Shown here piece after piece: positions 38,299 to 47,507 of a stretch of 64,000 bases of DNA. Where the stretch lies: positions 186,001 through 250,000 of the forward strand of contig NZ_LOPY01000052.1 of NCBI RefSeq assembly GCF_001469895.1. The letters run 5' to 3'. How positions within the stretch are numbered: the stretch's first letter is position 1; each line of letters starts with the position of its first letter. The stretch comes from Pseudoalteromonas sp. XI10 (GTDB taxonomy: Bacteria > Pseudomonadota > Gammaproteobacteria > Enterobacterales > Alteromonadaceae). Position numbers and translations under genes: made by a program. Under the pieces are notes generated by a model. It did no database searches and was not told the DNA's origin. It saw only the letters and a list, made by a program, of their open reading frames with translations.

Positions 38299-39857
38299 AC
38301 AGACTTTTTAACGCTAATGCCTAGCCGTTTGGCTAGGCGCACAAGGTTGGCTCTATCAACACTTAAGCTGCGTGCTGTGGCTGCCCAGTTTAGGTTATGT
38401 AGTTCAAGTTGTTGCATAATTAATTGATAACTAAAAGCGTCAGTAGCCTCTTTCAGCGATAAGCGAGTGGCTTTTTGTTCGTTAACTGCAACAGGACTTG
38501 GTGCAGCAACGGTCGTTTTAGCGATATCACAATGCTCAGGCTCGATTGTGACAATGCTTTGTTGCCATTGCTGCTGCTTGGCTTTGAGTGCTGCGCGGCT
38601 GATCACATGTTCAAGCTCTCTCACATTGCCTGGCCAATCATACTGACGCAGTAGTAACTGTGTATCGCTACTAAGCTTAAGTTGTTTAATTGCCAGTTTT
38701 TTAGATGTTTGCTCAATAAAAAAGCCTGCCAATAAAATAACATCGTTATCGCGCTCTTTTAGTGGTGCAACATACAATGGGTAAACGCTTAAGCGGTGAT
38801 AAAGGTCTGCACGAAAGCGCCCCGCAGCGACTTCTTGTTTTAAATCGCGGTTGGTAGCTGCAATCACTCTGACATCAACATAACGGCTTTGATCTTCCCC
38901 CACCGTTTGTATTTCACCACTTTGTAATACGCGCAATAGCTTACTTTGCATAGCAAGCGGAAGCTCGCCGATTTCATCTAAAAACAGGGTACCACCATTG
39001 GCGAGTTGAAACTTACCTTGGCGCGCAGTATGTGCGCCAGTAAATGCGCCTTTACTGTGACCAAAAAACTCACTTTCGGCTAAGCTCTCTGGTAACGATG
39101 CGCAGTTTAAGTGGATCAACGGCATGTCGCGGCGTTTTGAGTTTAAATGGATATTGCGTGCAACGAGTTCTTTACCGACGCCTGTATCGCCTTGTATCAA
39201 TACGCTGAATTCTGAGGCAGCCACCAGCTGAATATCATTTTTAAGGGTCAGCATTGCTTGGCTATTACCAATAATTTCGACACCTTCTCGTGTTAGCGCT
39301 TCAAGATTAAGCTGCTGCGCAACTTGATGGTTGTGCTGTGCATGTTGCCTAAAATGCTGCAAGGTTAGGGCATGCTCAACATAACCTGCGGCTAGCTGTT
39401 TTAGTTGATTGAGCTCGTTCATTGCTAAAGCGTCAAAGGCATGTTCATCTAAACTATCAAAGGTCAAAACACCGAGTAGTTCGTTGTTGTTTTTGCTGCT
39501 CAGCAGCGGCACACCCATGCAGGCATGAACAGGAAAGTCTCCATGCTGGCTTTGTAATAAACCATCGTAAGGGTCGGGCAGGCCACAATCTTTGGCAAAT
39601 TTTAGCGGTTCACTACCACGGCATATTTCAAATAAGCGCGGATGCTCCGCTATTTTAAAGCGTCTTCCTAACGTATCGTCCGACAACCCATGAAGGGCTA
39701 CGGGCTTTAACACATCGCCTTGTTTCAATAATAAGGCAACTGCATCACATTCAAGCCAATCATTAATGCAACTCAATAGATAACTGAAATTATGATCAAC
39801 ACTGCTTGCTTTGGTAAGTGCAAGTGCAACATCAAGAAGGGATTTTTTGAGTATCAT
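38295..39857 (-). CDS. norR: NorR, nitric oxide-responsive sigma-54 activator
   Basis: A 520-aa enhancer-binding protein. The N-terminal GAF domain (about 20-165) senses nitric oxide through a non-heme iron; a cysteine at 113 fits the family's ligand set. The AAA+ domain has Walker A GDTGVGKE (223-230), the sigma-54 contact loop GAFTGA (270-275) and GGTLFLDEIGELP. The C-terminus is a Fis-type helix-turn-helix (NWAATARSLSVDRANLVRLA). It is divergent from nnrS-hmp, with NorR boxes and a sigma-54 promoter in the spacer. Confidence 0.96.
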   Translation of the reverse strand: MILKKSLLDVALALTKASSVDHNFSYLLSCINDWLECDAVALLLKQGDVLKPVALHGLSDDTLGRRFKIAEHPRLFEICRGSEPLKFAKDCGLPDPYDGLLQSQHGDFPVHACMGVPLLSSKNNNELLGVLTFDSLDEHAFDALAMNELNQLKQLAAGYVEHALTLQHFRQHAQHNHQVAQQLNLEALTREGVEIIGNSQAMLTLKNDIQLVAASEFSVLIQGDTGVGKELVARNIHLNSKRRDMPLIHLNCASLPESLAESEFFGHSKGAFTGAHTARQGKFQLANGGTLFLDEIGELPLAMQSKLLRVLQSGEIQTVGEDQSRYVDVRVIAATNRDLKQEVAAGRFRADLYHRLSVYPLYVAPLKERDNDVILLAGFFIEQTSKKLAIKQLKLSSDTQLLLRQYDWPGNVRELEHVISRAALKAKQQQWQQSIVTIEPEHCDIAKTTVAAPSPVAVNEQKATRLSLKEATDAFSYQLIMQQLELHNLNWAATARSLSVDRANLVRLAKRLGISVKKSV

Positions 39858-39868
39858 GTCAATTTGAC
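39858..39868. promoter_or_regulatory. NorR box 1
   Basis: GTCA-ATT-TGAC, the GTCA-N3-TGAC form of NorR enhancer sites. It abuts the norR start codon, so binding could also repress norR itself. Confidence 0.8.
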
Positions 39869-39901
39869 CTGAATGTGTTTTATTGATGTTTTTAATGGTG
39901 T

Positions 39902-39912
39902 GTCATTTTGAC
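39902..39912. promoter_or_regulatory. NorR box 2
   Basis: GTCA-TTT-TGAC, 44 bp centre to centre from box 1, about four helical turns, and about 60 bp upstream of the -24 element of nnrS. Confidence 0.8.
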
Positions 39913-39966
39913 TTATTTATCAAGTGCCCAAATTTAATGCATTGATATTTAATGGTTTTTATTTTT

Positions 39967-39980
39967 GGCTTGAAGTGTGC
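39967..39980 (+). promoter_or_regulatory. Sigma-54 promoter (-24/-12) of nnrS-hmp
   Basis: TTGGCTTGAAGTGTGCAAT holds GG (39967-39968) and GC (39979-39980) at the exact 12-bp offset required by sigma-54. The start site would be near 39992, 22 bases before nnrS. Confidence 0.8.
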
Positions 39981-40013
39981 AATAGCTAGGGAAATCAAAC
40001 GCTGAGAGCACTA

Positions 40014-41246
40014 ATGAAAGTCATTAATTTAACTGAACCTATGCCAACTAAGATCAAATTTTATCAACTCAGCCAGTGGCCGTTATGGGCATTAGCATTT
40101 CGGCCTTTTTTCTTGGCGGCAGGTGCCTTAGCTGTATTTGCTATGAGTTACTGGTTTTTAATCTTGGCGGGCTATGCACAGTGGCACCTAACAATGCCCG
40201 CAACGCTTTGGCATGCTCACGAAATGCTGTTTGGCTTTGCAGGCGTGGTTGCCATGGGCTTTTTGCTCACCGCCGCACAAACATGGACAGGTGTGGCGAG
40301 TGTAAGTGGTATTAAGCTTTGTTTGCTTAGCATGATTTGGCTTGCTGCAAGGCTTAGTTTTTTTATTGAGATTGCGGGGTTCGAGCAGCTAAACCTTTAT
40401 ATTGTTAGTGCTTTACAACTCGTTTGGTGGCTAGCTGGAATTATTATTTTAGCTGACATGCTGATACAGGCGAAAAGCAGCCATAACTACTTATTTGTTG
40501 TCATCGCATCTTTGCTCTGTGCACTCAATGTGATTTTTTTGAGCTTAGTTGTACTTAATAAAATGTCGCTGGCACTGGGGGTTGTTGATACCGCTGTACT
40601 TATCATGACACTGCTAGTTGGTGTTGTCGCTGGGCGAGTTGTGCCATTTTTTACCTCGCGCGGCCTTAACCTAAGTGAACAAGTTAGAACCCCCAAGCTC
40701 GATAAATTAGTCGTATTTAGCTCATTTTTCGCCATTGCGTGGTTTTTTATGAGTCAGCTATTTTTTAGCGCAATGAGCACCGGTTGGGTTTTTGCTTGGC
40801 TTGCTTGTTTACATTCAGCTCGGTGTGTTTTGTGGTGGCATAAAGGGATTTTAAAAGTGCCTTTGCTATGGTCATTACACGTGGCTTATTGGGCTTTATC
40901 GGTTGGTTTAATACTTATCGCGCTGAGCTATTTCAGCCCTATTATCTTATTCAAAGATGCGCTTCATCTGATCACTGTTGGCACCATAGGTGTGATGATC
41001 ATCGCCATGATGGTACGTGTCTCTCATGGTCACACTGGGCGCGCATTACAAGCCCCTGCGTACATTAGTTTGGCATTTGTACTCATTGTGATAGCTGCCA
41101 TTGTACGTTCGTTACTTCCCGTTTATTTAGGTCATCACCTTGCATGGCAGTTAAGTGCGTTGCTGTGGGTTGCTGGCTTTAGCTTATTTTTATTTCATTG
41201 TGCGCCCATCTTAGTGAATCGTCGTGTTGATGGTCGCCGTGGTTAA
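40014..41246 (+). CDS. nnrS: NnrS family membrane protein
   Basis: A 410-aa polytopic membrane protein (about 12 predicted helices) of the heme- and copper-containing NnrS family, which protects against nitric oxide stress. The opening PLWALAFRPFFLAAGALAVF and HAHEMLFGFAGVVAMGFLLTA are family signatures, and several histidines lie in membrane segments (GHTGRALQ, RVVPFFTSRG region). It is transcribed with hmp 20 bases downstream from a sigma-54 promoter. Confidence 0.93.
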   Translation: MKVINLTEPMPTKIKFYQLSQWPLWALAFRPFFLAAGALAVFAMSYWFLILAGYAQWHLTMPATLWHAHEMLFGFAGVVAMGFLLTAAQTWTGVASVSGIKLCLLSMIWLAARLSFFIEIAGFEQLNLYIVSALQLVWWLAGIIILADMLIQAKSSHNYLFVVIASLLCALNVIFLSLVVLNKMSLALGVVDTAVLIMTLLVGVVAGRVVPFFTSRGLNLSEQVRTPKLDKLVVFSSFFAIAWFFMSQLFFSAMSTGWVFAWLACLHSARCVLWWHKGILKVPLLWSLHVAYWALSVGLILIALSYFSPIILFKDALHLITVGTIGVMIIAMMVRVSHGHTGRALQAPAYISLAFVLIVIAAIVRSLLPVYLGHHLAWQLSALLWVAGFSLFLFHCAPILVNRRVDGRRG

Positions 41247-41266
41247 TCTCTCCAATAGGAAAAACT

Positions 41267-42430
41267 ATGTTATCTGAAAAAACGATCCAGATTGTTAAAA
41301 GTACCTTGCCTTTGCTTGCACAAGCAGGCCCTCAAGTGACTGAGTATTTTTATGATCGTATGTTTAGCTACAACCCGGAGCTTAAAAATATTTTTAATAT
41401 GACACATCAGCAATCGGGCTCTCAGCAATTTGCGCTGTTTAATGCCTTAGCTGCCTACGCGGCAAATATTGATAACTTGGCAGTGTTAAAAGGTGCGCTG
41501 GCGCGCATCAATCATAAACACACCAGTTACCATATTTTGCCAGAGCATTATCCTATTGTTGGTGGACATTTGATTGCGACTTTAAAAGAGTTATTGCCAG
41601 AACAATTTACCCCTGAGGTCGAGTATGCATGGCGTGAAGCCTATTCGTTATTAGCTGATGTATGTATTAATGAGGAGATGTCGCTATATCAAAAAACCAA
41701 AAAGGCACTGGGAGGTTGGTTTGGTACCCGTACTTTCACTATTACAGAAAAACGTATGGAGTCATCGCAAATTTGTAGTTTCACATTAACGCCTGTCGAT
41801 ACAAAGCCTGTAGTGGCGTATTTACCGGGCCAATATTTAGGGATTAAAGTAACGCCTGCAAACAGTGATTTAACGCAAGTGAGGCAATACTCTTTATCGC
41901 AGCAAAGTAATGGTCGTAATTACCGAATTAGCGTGAAAAAAGAAGGCTTAGTATCTAACTACCTACATAGCTTAACTGAGGGTGATGAGGTAGAAATTTA
42001 CCCACCCGCAGGCGACTTTGTGCTTCGCGAAATTGACTCGCCTGTTGTATTGATTTCAGCGGGAGTTGGTCAAACCCCGATGATGGCGATGCTCGAAACA
42101 CTATTAAGTAATCAACCTAATCAGCCAATTCATTACCTGCATGCTTGCGACAGTGAGACGCAGTTTGCCTTTAAAGAGTACTTATTTAAGCAACAGCAAG
42201 CGCACGCTTCATTACATTGTGTTACCTGGTTTAAAGATGGCAAGGGGGGCGATTTTGCGGGCTTAATGGATGTAAACCACATCGCTGACAGCTTACTAAT
42301 TAGTAAAGGTGACTTTTACCTGTGTGGCCCAATCGCATTTATGGCAATGATAAAAGAGCAACTACTAGGTATTGGGGTTGCAAGTGAACGCATTCATTAT
42401 GAGGTGTTTGGCCCTCACCAAAGCCTATGA
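41267..42430 (+). CDS. hmp: Flavohemoprotein Hmp, nitric oxide dioxygenase
   Basis: Oxidises nitric oxide to nitrate with O2 and NAD(P)H. It is 387 aa. The N-terminal globin domain (1-138) has the distal Tyr29 and proximal His85 (NHKHTSYH) expected for Hmp. The FAD domain shows YLPGQYLGIKV and RQYSLSQ; the NAD domain shows VLISAGVGQTPMMAML, and it ends EVFGPHQSL. Second gene of nnrS-hmp; a terminator follows. Confidence 0.97.
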   Translation: MLSEKTIQIVKSTLPLLAQAGPQVTEYFYDRMFSYNPELKNIFNMTHQQSGSQQFALFNALAAYAANIDNLAVLKGALARINHKHTSYHILPEHYPIVGGHLIATLKELLPEQFTPEVEYAWREAYSLLADVCINEEMSLYQKTKKALGGWFGTRTFTITEKRMESSQICSFTLTPVDTKPVVAYLPGQYLGIKVTPANSDLTQVRQYSLSQQSNGRNYRISVKKEGLVSNYLHSLTEGDEVEIYPPAGDFVLREIDSPVVLISAGVGQTPMMAMLETLLSNQPNQPIHYLHACDSETQFAFKEYLFKQQQAHASLHCVTWFKDGKGGDFAGLMDVNHIADSLLISKGDFYLCGPIAFMAMIKEQLLGIGVASERIHYEVFGPHQSL

Positions 42431-42433
42431 TGT

Positions 42434-42462
42434 AAAAGGCGCAGCTGAAGCTGCGCCTTTTT
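42434..42462 (+). terminator. Rho-independent terminator after hmp
   Basis: Stem AAAAGGCGCAGC / GCTGCGCCTTTTT with a four-base loop, 4 bases after the hmp stop; the convergent lipoprotein gene ends at 42464, so it is likely bidirectional. Confidence 0.92.
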
Positions 42463-42463
42463 G

Positions 42464-42838
42464 TTAGTTTACTTCGCAATCTACATTAGGAAGTGGAATA
42501 CGGAGCTCTTTTTTGGGGTAGTAAAGCAGGCATTGCTCGCCCGCCTTTTGCAACACAAACTTCTCTGAAGGAATTGAATGGGCCCCCATAATTGGCAGAC
42601 CATCAGGCCCTTTGTTGGTGCCGTGGTCAATCAGCAACTCTGCACTTTTAGTAAACACATCATCGGCTAAGGTGACCAGAGCACCGCCCTTAGCAGACTG
42701 AATAGCCTGCTGTATATCAGTAATCACTCCCGGGTTTACCCGAACAAGCGTAGCATCTTGCGGTTGCTCCGCTTGAGTACTTTTACAGCCTGCGATGCTT
42801 GCCAGTAAGGTGCAGGTTAATAACAATGCTTTATTCAT
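42464..42838 (-). CDS. Small lipoprotein of unknown function
   Basis: A 124-aa protein with lipobox IAGC (Cys18). The mature part has two cysteines (EQCLLYYPKKE, NVDCEVN) and no recognised domain. The start is the ATG at 42838, with AAGGAAGG five bases upstream; it overlaps the end of the S41 protease gene by eight bases, so the two are co-translated. A role linked to the protease is only suggested by that coupling. Confidence 0.75.
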   Translation of the reverse strand: MNKALLLTCTLLASIAGCKSTQAEQPQDATLVRVNPGVITDIQQAIQSAKGGALVTLADDVFTKSAELLIDHGTNKGPDGLPIMGAHSIPSEKFVLQKAGEQCLLYYPKKELRIPLPNVDCEVN

Positions 42839-44459
42839 TATCACCTTCCTTAGCTGGTAGCGGACGGGTTAAATCCATATTATTTTTGTAAAGTGTAGTA
42901 TTGGCTTTTAGCGCAATACCAGCTTCATCAGCAGCATAAGATGAGGTTGTCGCTTGCTTAGCTGTGACACTTTGCGTTACCACTGGGCAACTATCATTCT
43001 CAATATGATAAAGCGCTGCACTCAGAAGTGTTTCATCACTATCACCTAACTGGTGGTTAAAGTCGTCATCGAGTTCACAGCCTTTTACATCTGCATCGAA
43101 TTGCGGTGAAGGAGTTGGTACTAAGCCGTCAGAGTATTCGCCAAAGCCTTTGTAATTCACACCCGTTAGCTGAATGGTGTAGTAAGTGGTTGCACAGTTA
43201 TGCGTTGGGGTAAAACCATATGGTTTACCGCAGGTTTTACCACCTATTAAAACAACTTCAGTATCTATACCTTTTAAGCCATTGATAAGTGCTTCTGATG
43301 CTGAACACGTATTATCAGTGCTGAGTACATAGACTTTCGATAAATTTAAGTCGGGGAGAGTGTTACCTGTTCCCTCGAAAGTAGAATAATCGACTTCAAT
43401 ATCAATAAATGGATATGGATCGCTCTCGGGCTGCTTGTCATTTTCAATGACTTGATAGTAAAAATAGTCACTCGTATTAGCTGGACCTGCAATCATATAG
43501 GCAAGTTGTGAAGAAAGCGCTAATAAACCACCGCCATTGTATCTAAGGTCGATCACAAGCTCGTCGATATTGTCGGTTTTGAACTTGTTCACAGCACTTA
43601 TCAGCTCAGGCTGAGCAATACTTATATGGCTGTTAAACTGCATGTAGCCAACTTTAGTGCCATCTCCTGTGGTAATAGTATCGACATTTTGTACAGGTGT
43701 TTGGGTTATATTACCTGCGACTAGAGTAAATGATTTTTCGGTGCCATCATTACTGCGTACAACAAAATTGTGCGAGTCGCCAGCTGTCGGTCCAAATAGC
43801 GCTTCATTTAGAATATCTACACCTTGTTGAGTATTAGTGTCAATGCTGACGTCGTCGACCATTAAAATAGTATCACCGCGTTGTAAGCCTGCATTTGCAG
43901 CTGGTGAGTCACTCTCTAAATAGGCTACACGTAACTCTCGTGGCGGAACATTACTGATAAATGCCCAGTTAATTCCATAGCCAGAAACCACACCTGATTG
44001 CGACTCTTGAAAATACTCTTCTGTTGGCCTGCTGAAATGGAATTGATCTTTATAAGCACCAGAGTCTGTTGTTTCGAAGGTTTTTAATTGATCAAAATAA
44101 GCGGCGACAGAGCTGAAGTTATCTGGGTCATTGTCTTCTATTTCATCGTACCAAAGATAGGTTTCGTCACTCCATGAACGTAGCCACATCTTCTCAGTAA
44201 ACTCAGAGCCTGCTGTATCTGGGTAAGGTTGATTATCGTTATATGGATCATTGCCAGTTCGCGGTACAGCGCATTGATCTTTAAATTCGCTTGATGGCTC
44301 AAAAACACCAGCCGTCCAAGTGGGTTCAGAAGTTGTTGGTGGTGGATTCGTGGTATCGGTATTGCTCGATGATCCACCGCCACCGCCGCCGCAGCCAGAT
44401 AAAGACATGCCTGAAGCCGCTAAGAAGACAGCTAAAGCGAGTTTGTTATTTTTAAACAT
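42831..44459 (-). CDS. S41-family (C-terminal processing type) peptidase, lipoprotein
   Basis: A 542-aa exported protein: signal peptide and lipobox LSGC (Cys23), a poly-Gly/Ser linker, then a PDZ-like region (SPAANAGLQRGDTILMVD) and a TSPc protease domain (LVIDLRYNGGGLLALSSQLAYMI). The catalytic Ser is in TCSASEALINGL and the Lys in IGGKTCGKPYGF, both present. Cysteine content suggests disulphides. It is followed by an overlapping small lipoprotein gene. Substrate unknown. Confidence 0.88.
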   Translation of the reverse strand: MFKNNKLALAVFLAASGMSLSGCGGGGGGSSSNTDTTNPPPTTSEPTWTAGVFEPSSEFKDQCAVPRTGNDPYNDNQPYPDTAGSEFTEKMWLRSWSDETYLWYDEIEDNDPDNFSSVAAYFDQLKTFETTDSGAYKDQFHFSRPTEEYFQESQSGVVSGYGINWAFISNVPPRELRVAYLESDSPAANAGLQRGDTILMVDDVSIDTNTQQGVDILNEALFGPTAGDSHNFVVRSNDGTEKSFTLVAGNITQTPVQNVDTITTGDGTKVGYMQFNSHISIAQPELISAVNKFKTDNIDELVIDLRYNGGGLLALSSQLAYMIAGPANTSDYFYYQVIENDKQPESDPYPFIDIEVDYSTFEGTGNTLPDLNLSKVYVLSTDNTCSASEALINGLKGIDTEVVLIGGKTCGKPYGFTPTHNCATTYYTIQLTGVNYKGFGEYSDGLVPTPSPQFDADVKGCELDDDFNHQLGDSDETLLSAALYHIENDSCPVVTQSVTAKQATTSSYAADEAGIALKANTTLYKNNMDLTRPLPAKEGDNE

Positions 44460-44558
44460 GGTGCTTCCTTTCTTATATAAATTGTTTAAAAACTAACAAT
44501 TACTTAATCTGAAAGCAATAAATTATAGTGTCTAAAATGTAAACGAATGTGCTGCTAG

Positions 44559-45212
44559 TTATAAAGATTTGCGATTACTAATTTCAGCTATTTCAAGCTT
44601 TTGCCACGATTCAAATAATTTACGTTGTTTGTCAGATATTTTTAAGCCATAGGTTTTTTGCATATAAAAATAGGTATCGGCTATTTGCTTTCTTGCATAA
44701 ATGGGTGGCTCAAATACGCGTTGCTTAAAGTCAACTTTTACAGGGCATGCTCCGTAACTTGCACTTGATGATGACACCATGCCGTAGCGAAAGTTTGAGC
44801 GGTCAGCATTGATCTCGCCTATAGCAGGTGCAAGGTTATTAATGTCGGCTTCCATTTGACGAAACTTTTCACTGACCTTTTTACAGTTTTTGCGACCGCC
44901 ATTCTGCCAGCATTGTAATTGATGACCAAACTCCCAGGCAGGCACAATGTGCTCCCACTCTATTCTTTTTGCGCGAGCATTCTCTTTTCCTGAGCGGGTG
45001 ACAGAGTTTCTAGGAATATAACCACAAGCATCAGGGTCTGGCACAAGTTTTTTACCTTGGCGCTTGATATCGCAACCACAATATAAGCTTTTACTGTTGC
45101 TTGGTAGATTCTTAATTAAATGCTTTTTGGCACTGTAAAAGCTCGAAAACTCTTTAGCGGATATAGGAAAAGTGAAAATAAAACAAAGGGCTAAGTATAG
45201 AAATAAACGCAT
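44559..45212 (-). CDS. endA: Endonuclease I (EndA/Dns family)
   Basis: Secreted or periplasmic nonspecific DNase. About 217 aa with a signal peptide (MRLFLYLALCFIFTFPISA). The beta-beta-alpha-metal active site is visible in RIEWEHIVPAWEFGHQ and DINNLAPAIGEINADRSN. Eight cysteines in the mature part fit the family's disulphides. Start uncertain: GTG at 45221 and ATGs at 45218 and 45212 are all in frame with no strong ribosome site; 45212 gives the neatest signal peptide. Confidence 0.9.
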   Translation of the reverse strand: MRLFLYLALCFIFTFPISAKEFSSFYSAKKHLIKNLPSNSKSLYCGCDIKRQGKKLVPDPDACGYIPRNSVTRSGKENARAKRIEWEHIVPAWEFGHQLQCWQNGGRKNCKKVSEKFRQMEADINNLAPAIGEINADRSNFRYGMVSSSSASYGACPVKVDFKQRVFEPPIYARKQIADTYFYMQKTYGLKISDKQRKLFESWQKLEIAEISNRKSL

Positions 45213-45328
45213 ATCCATCACATCAGTGAACTACAGGAACAGCTATTCTAGAGCGACTATTCTAAAAAGGAAAAGTTTTTCAACTCAGCTATAGTTGTTA
45301 AGCCGTTTTTATTAAAGGAATTACAACC

Positions 45329-45682
45329 ATGTTATTAGGTGCTTTTTCTGTAAGTCTAAATGTAAAAGATATTCATGCTTCAAAGCTGTTTTATGAAAAG
45401 CTAGGTTTCAAAGAGTTTGCTGGGGAGATAGAACAGCATTGGCTAATAATGAAAAACGGTGAACATTTAATTGGTTTGTTTCAAGGTATGTTTGATAAAA
45501 CCATGCTGACCTTTAACCCAGGGTGGGATCAAAATGCTGAAGCTTTGGATGAATTTGCAACCTTTGAGCAATTAGCTGCACAATTTCAGCAACAAGGATT
45601 AGAAATACAAAAGGCCGGTGACGCGAGTTTTATTATCACCGACCCAGATGGCAATCCTATTTTGATTGACCAACACGTGTAG
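45329..45682 (+). CDS. VOC (glyoxalase/bleomycin-resistance) superfamily protein
   Basis: A 117-aa single vicinal-oxygen-chelate domain: FSVSLNVKDIHASKLFYEKLGF at the start and FIITDPDGNPILIDQHV at the end. Candidate metal ligands are His and Glu in these positions, but reaction and substrate cannot be assigned. The 3' end overlaps the convergent PepSY gene by 26 bases. Confidence 0.88.
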   Translation: MLLGAFSVSLNVKDIHASKLFYEKLGFKEFAGEIEQHWLIMKNGEHLIGLFQGMFDKTMLTFNPGWDQNAEALDEFATFEQLAAQFQQQGLEIQKAGDASFIITDPDGNPILIDQHV

Positions 45683-46382
45683 CTGGCTTTTTACGTTTAA
45701 TTCGAACGTTTTGTAGTAACAAGAGAACTCCTGTAATACAAAATAGTACGCTGGTGGCTGAGAAGCTGATGAGTAGTGGATTGTTAAAGTTCTCACGCTC
45801 ATCATAATCCATAATGTGTAGCATCCAGAAAAAGTCGAAAATGCGCCACAGGGTGCTGCGCACAGTTATAACTTTACCGGTTTGGCTATCTAAATATAGG
45901 GTTGTTGTTAACCAATCATCGAAGCTCACTTGCCAAACATTGGCTTTGTGACCGATTTCTCTAGGCCCTTTTGTTAATAACTGCGCTTGCGTTATTTTTG
46001 CGTCAATAAGCAGGTGGGCTTGCGCATTTTCAATGATTTGCGCTTTACTCGGTGCAGGCATTTTAGCACCTGTTCTGCCATCAAAAATAAACGTACCGCT
46101 AGAGGATGTAACTTCTATAATCGGGGTATTTAAAAAATGGCTATATTTAATACCCTCGATTTGCTCGAATTGCGCTGTTATTTTATCAATTGAAGTAGGG
46201 TAGTCCGACAATAAAAATGGGCTACTTAAACTGCGATTAGCCAGATGCTTACCATGCACTTTTTCAAGTGGTAATGAGCTCATTACCAGCCCACCTAAGA
46301 GCCAAAAAAAGATCTGCAAAGCAAGTAAGTAGCCAAGCCATTTATGCCCTTTACGAGCATACTTAAACAGGCGTTTATTCAT
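45657..46382 (-). CDS. PepSY-associated membrane protein
   Basis: A 241-aa protein with an N-terminal membrane helix (WLGYLLALQIFFWLLGGLVM), a periplasmic PepSY-like part (about 100-170, including ITQAQLLTKG and TTLYLDSQTGKVITVRS), and a C-terminal helix (FSATSVLFCITGVLLLL). The HKWLGYLLALQ opening and FWMLHIMDYDERENFNN segment are typical of PepSY-TM proteins linked with iron or flavin reductases. No partner gene is adjacent, so the role is open. Confidence 0.85.
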   Translation of the reverse strand: MNKRLFKYARKGHKWLGYLLALQIFFWLLGGLVMSSLPLEKVHGKHLANRSLSSPFLLSDYPTSIDKITAQFEQIEGIKYSHFLNTPIIEVTSSSGTFIFDGRTGAKMPAPSKAQIIENAQAHLLIDAKITQAQLLTKGPREIGHKANVWQVSFDDWLTTTLYLDSQTGKVITVRSTLWRIFDFFWMLHIMDYDERENFNNPLLISFSATSVLFCITGVLLLLQNVRIKRKKPATRVGQSK

Positions 46383-46540
46383 TATTACCCCGTTATTATT
46401 GTTATGTGGGCGCTATTTTAGGTTGTTTAGCTAGATTGCCAATGCGGCATAATGTCGCATTAACTGTATTCTAGATTTGGTATATATACAAAACTGAGTT
46501 AAAGTTTCAGTCGATATAAATAGAGGGTAAAAACGAGAGT

Positions 46541-46921
46541 ATGTCGGAAATTCAATTTTTAAATGTAGATCTGGAGCTTGAGTCAAAGCACGATATTAGT
46601 GCGCTTGTTGCTGATTTGAAGAAAAACGCCATGGTTTTACATTATGACCAAGATGAATACCGCCAACTAGCACGTATTGAAGCAACCGCAGATATCAGCT
46701 CTCCAGATAAAGCAATTAACCAGCTTTGCGAGCTTATTGAGTCTTGCTCGCGTAATGCATTAAAACAGTGGTTATCGTGCTCAAAGCGTACATTTGATAT
46801 AGGCTTTGAATCAGGTAATTCGCCTAAATGCTTTAACCAACCCCTGCATGCCGATACCTTGTTACGTATCTCTGCAATTGGCGCAGGGATTGAAATTACT
46901 ATTTATCCTGTCGAAAAATAG
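46541..46921 (+). CDS. Conserved-looking hypothetical protein
   Basis: A 126-aa soluble protein starting MSEIQFLNVDLELESKHDIS, with no signal or membrane segment. I do not recognise the family. It has an even mix of charged and hydrophobic residues, three cysteines (LCELIESCS, WLSCSK), and a strand-rich ending (GAGIEITIYPVEK). A GAGAG site precedes the ATG. It is convergent with the thioesterase gene at 46929 with only seven bases between. Confidence 0.7.
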   Translation: MSEIQFLNVDLELESKHDISALVADLKKNAMVLHYDQDEYRQLARIEATADISSPDKAINQLCELIESCSRNALKQWLSCSKRTFDIGFESGNSPKCFNQPLHADTLLRISAIGAGIEITIYPVEK

Positions 46922-46928
46922 CCTGAAT

Positions 46929-47366
46929 TTATCGCTCTACAACAGCTGCGGTCATTCTTGATACGCAGCAAAGCTCTCCTGCGGCATTGGTAATTTTAAT
47001 ATCCCAAACAGAAGTTCGCTTACCTAAATGCAGCGGTCTCGCAGTTGCTGTTAACGTTCCTTTGCGTGACGCTTTCATGTGGTTGGCATTAATTTCTTGG
47101 CCAACAGCATAAAACTTATCGAAATCAACCACGAAATTGGCTGCATAACTTGCCACTGTCTCTGCTAATACAACGTTTGCTCCGCCATGGACCATGCCCA
47201 TAGGGTTATGATGCTCAGGAATAGCAGGCATGGTTGCCATTAAATAATCATCGCCAATTTCAGTCACCTCAATGCCCATAGTTTTCATTAAAGTGCCTTG
47301 ACCGGTAATCCCTTGTTCCAGCTCTTTGCAAAGCTCTAACGTGATTGGTTGTTGCCAAATACTCAT
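46929..47366 (-). CDS. Hotdog-fold thioesterase (PaaI/YdiI-like)
   Basis: A 145-aa acyl-CoA thioesterase. HNPMGMVHGGANVVLAETVAS holds the hotdog-fold catalytic region; the glutamate on the following helix is the expected base. The opening WQQPITLELCKELEQG and the pattern resemble YdiI/MenI and PaaI proteins. A role in menaquinone (DHNA-CoA) or in general acyl-CoA clearance cannot be separated here. Confidence 0.9.
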   Translation of the reverse strand: MSIWQQPITLELCKELEQGITGQGTLMKTMGIEVTEIGDDYLMATMPAIPEHHNPMGMVHGGANVVLAETVASYAANFVVDFDKFYAVGQEINANHMKASRKGTLTATARPLHLGKRTSVWDIKITNAAGELCCVSRMTAAVVER

Positions 47367-47465
47367 TGTGTTTCCTTAGCCTGCTAATTAAAGCTAATAC
47401 CTTATGGCATCTTTCGGTGTGGTTCAATGTTAGTTTTGTAGCAATATGATGGGGTTAATTTAAAT

Positions 47466-47493
47466 TTGCGATTTTCAAATAACTGTATATACT
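47466..47493 (+). promoter_or_regulatory. lexA promoter
   Basis: -35 TTGCGA (47466-47471), 16-bp spacer, -10 TATACT (47488-47493). The -10 lies within the first SOS box, so LexA would block polymerase. Confidence 0.65.
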
Positions 47494-47498
47494 CACAG
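47483..47498. promoter_or_regulatory. SOS box 1 (LexA operator)
   Basis: CTGT-ATATACTC-ACAG, a perfect CTGT-N8-ACAG, overlapping the lexA -10 element. Confidence 0.92.
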
Positions 47499-47507
47499 TT
47501 AAATGTA

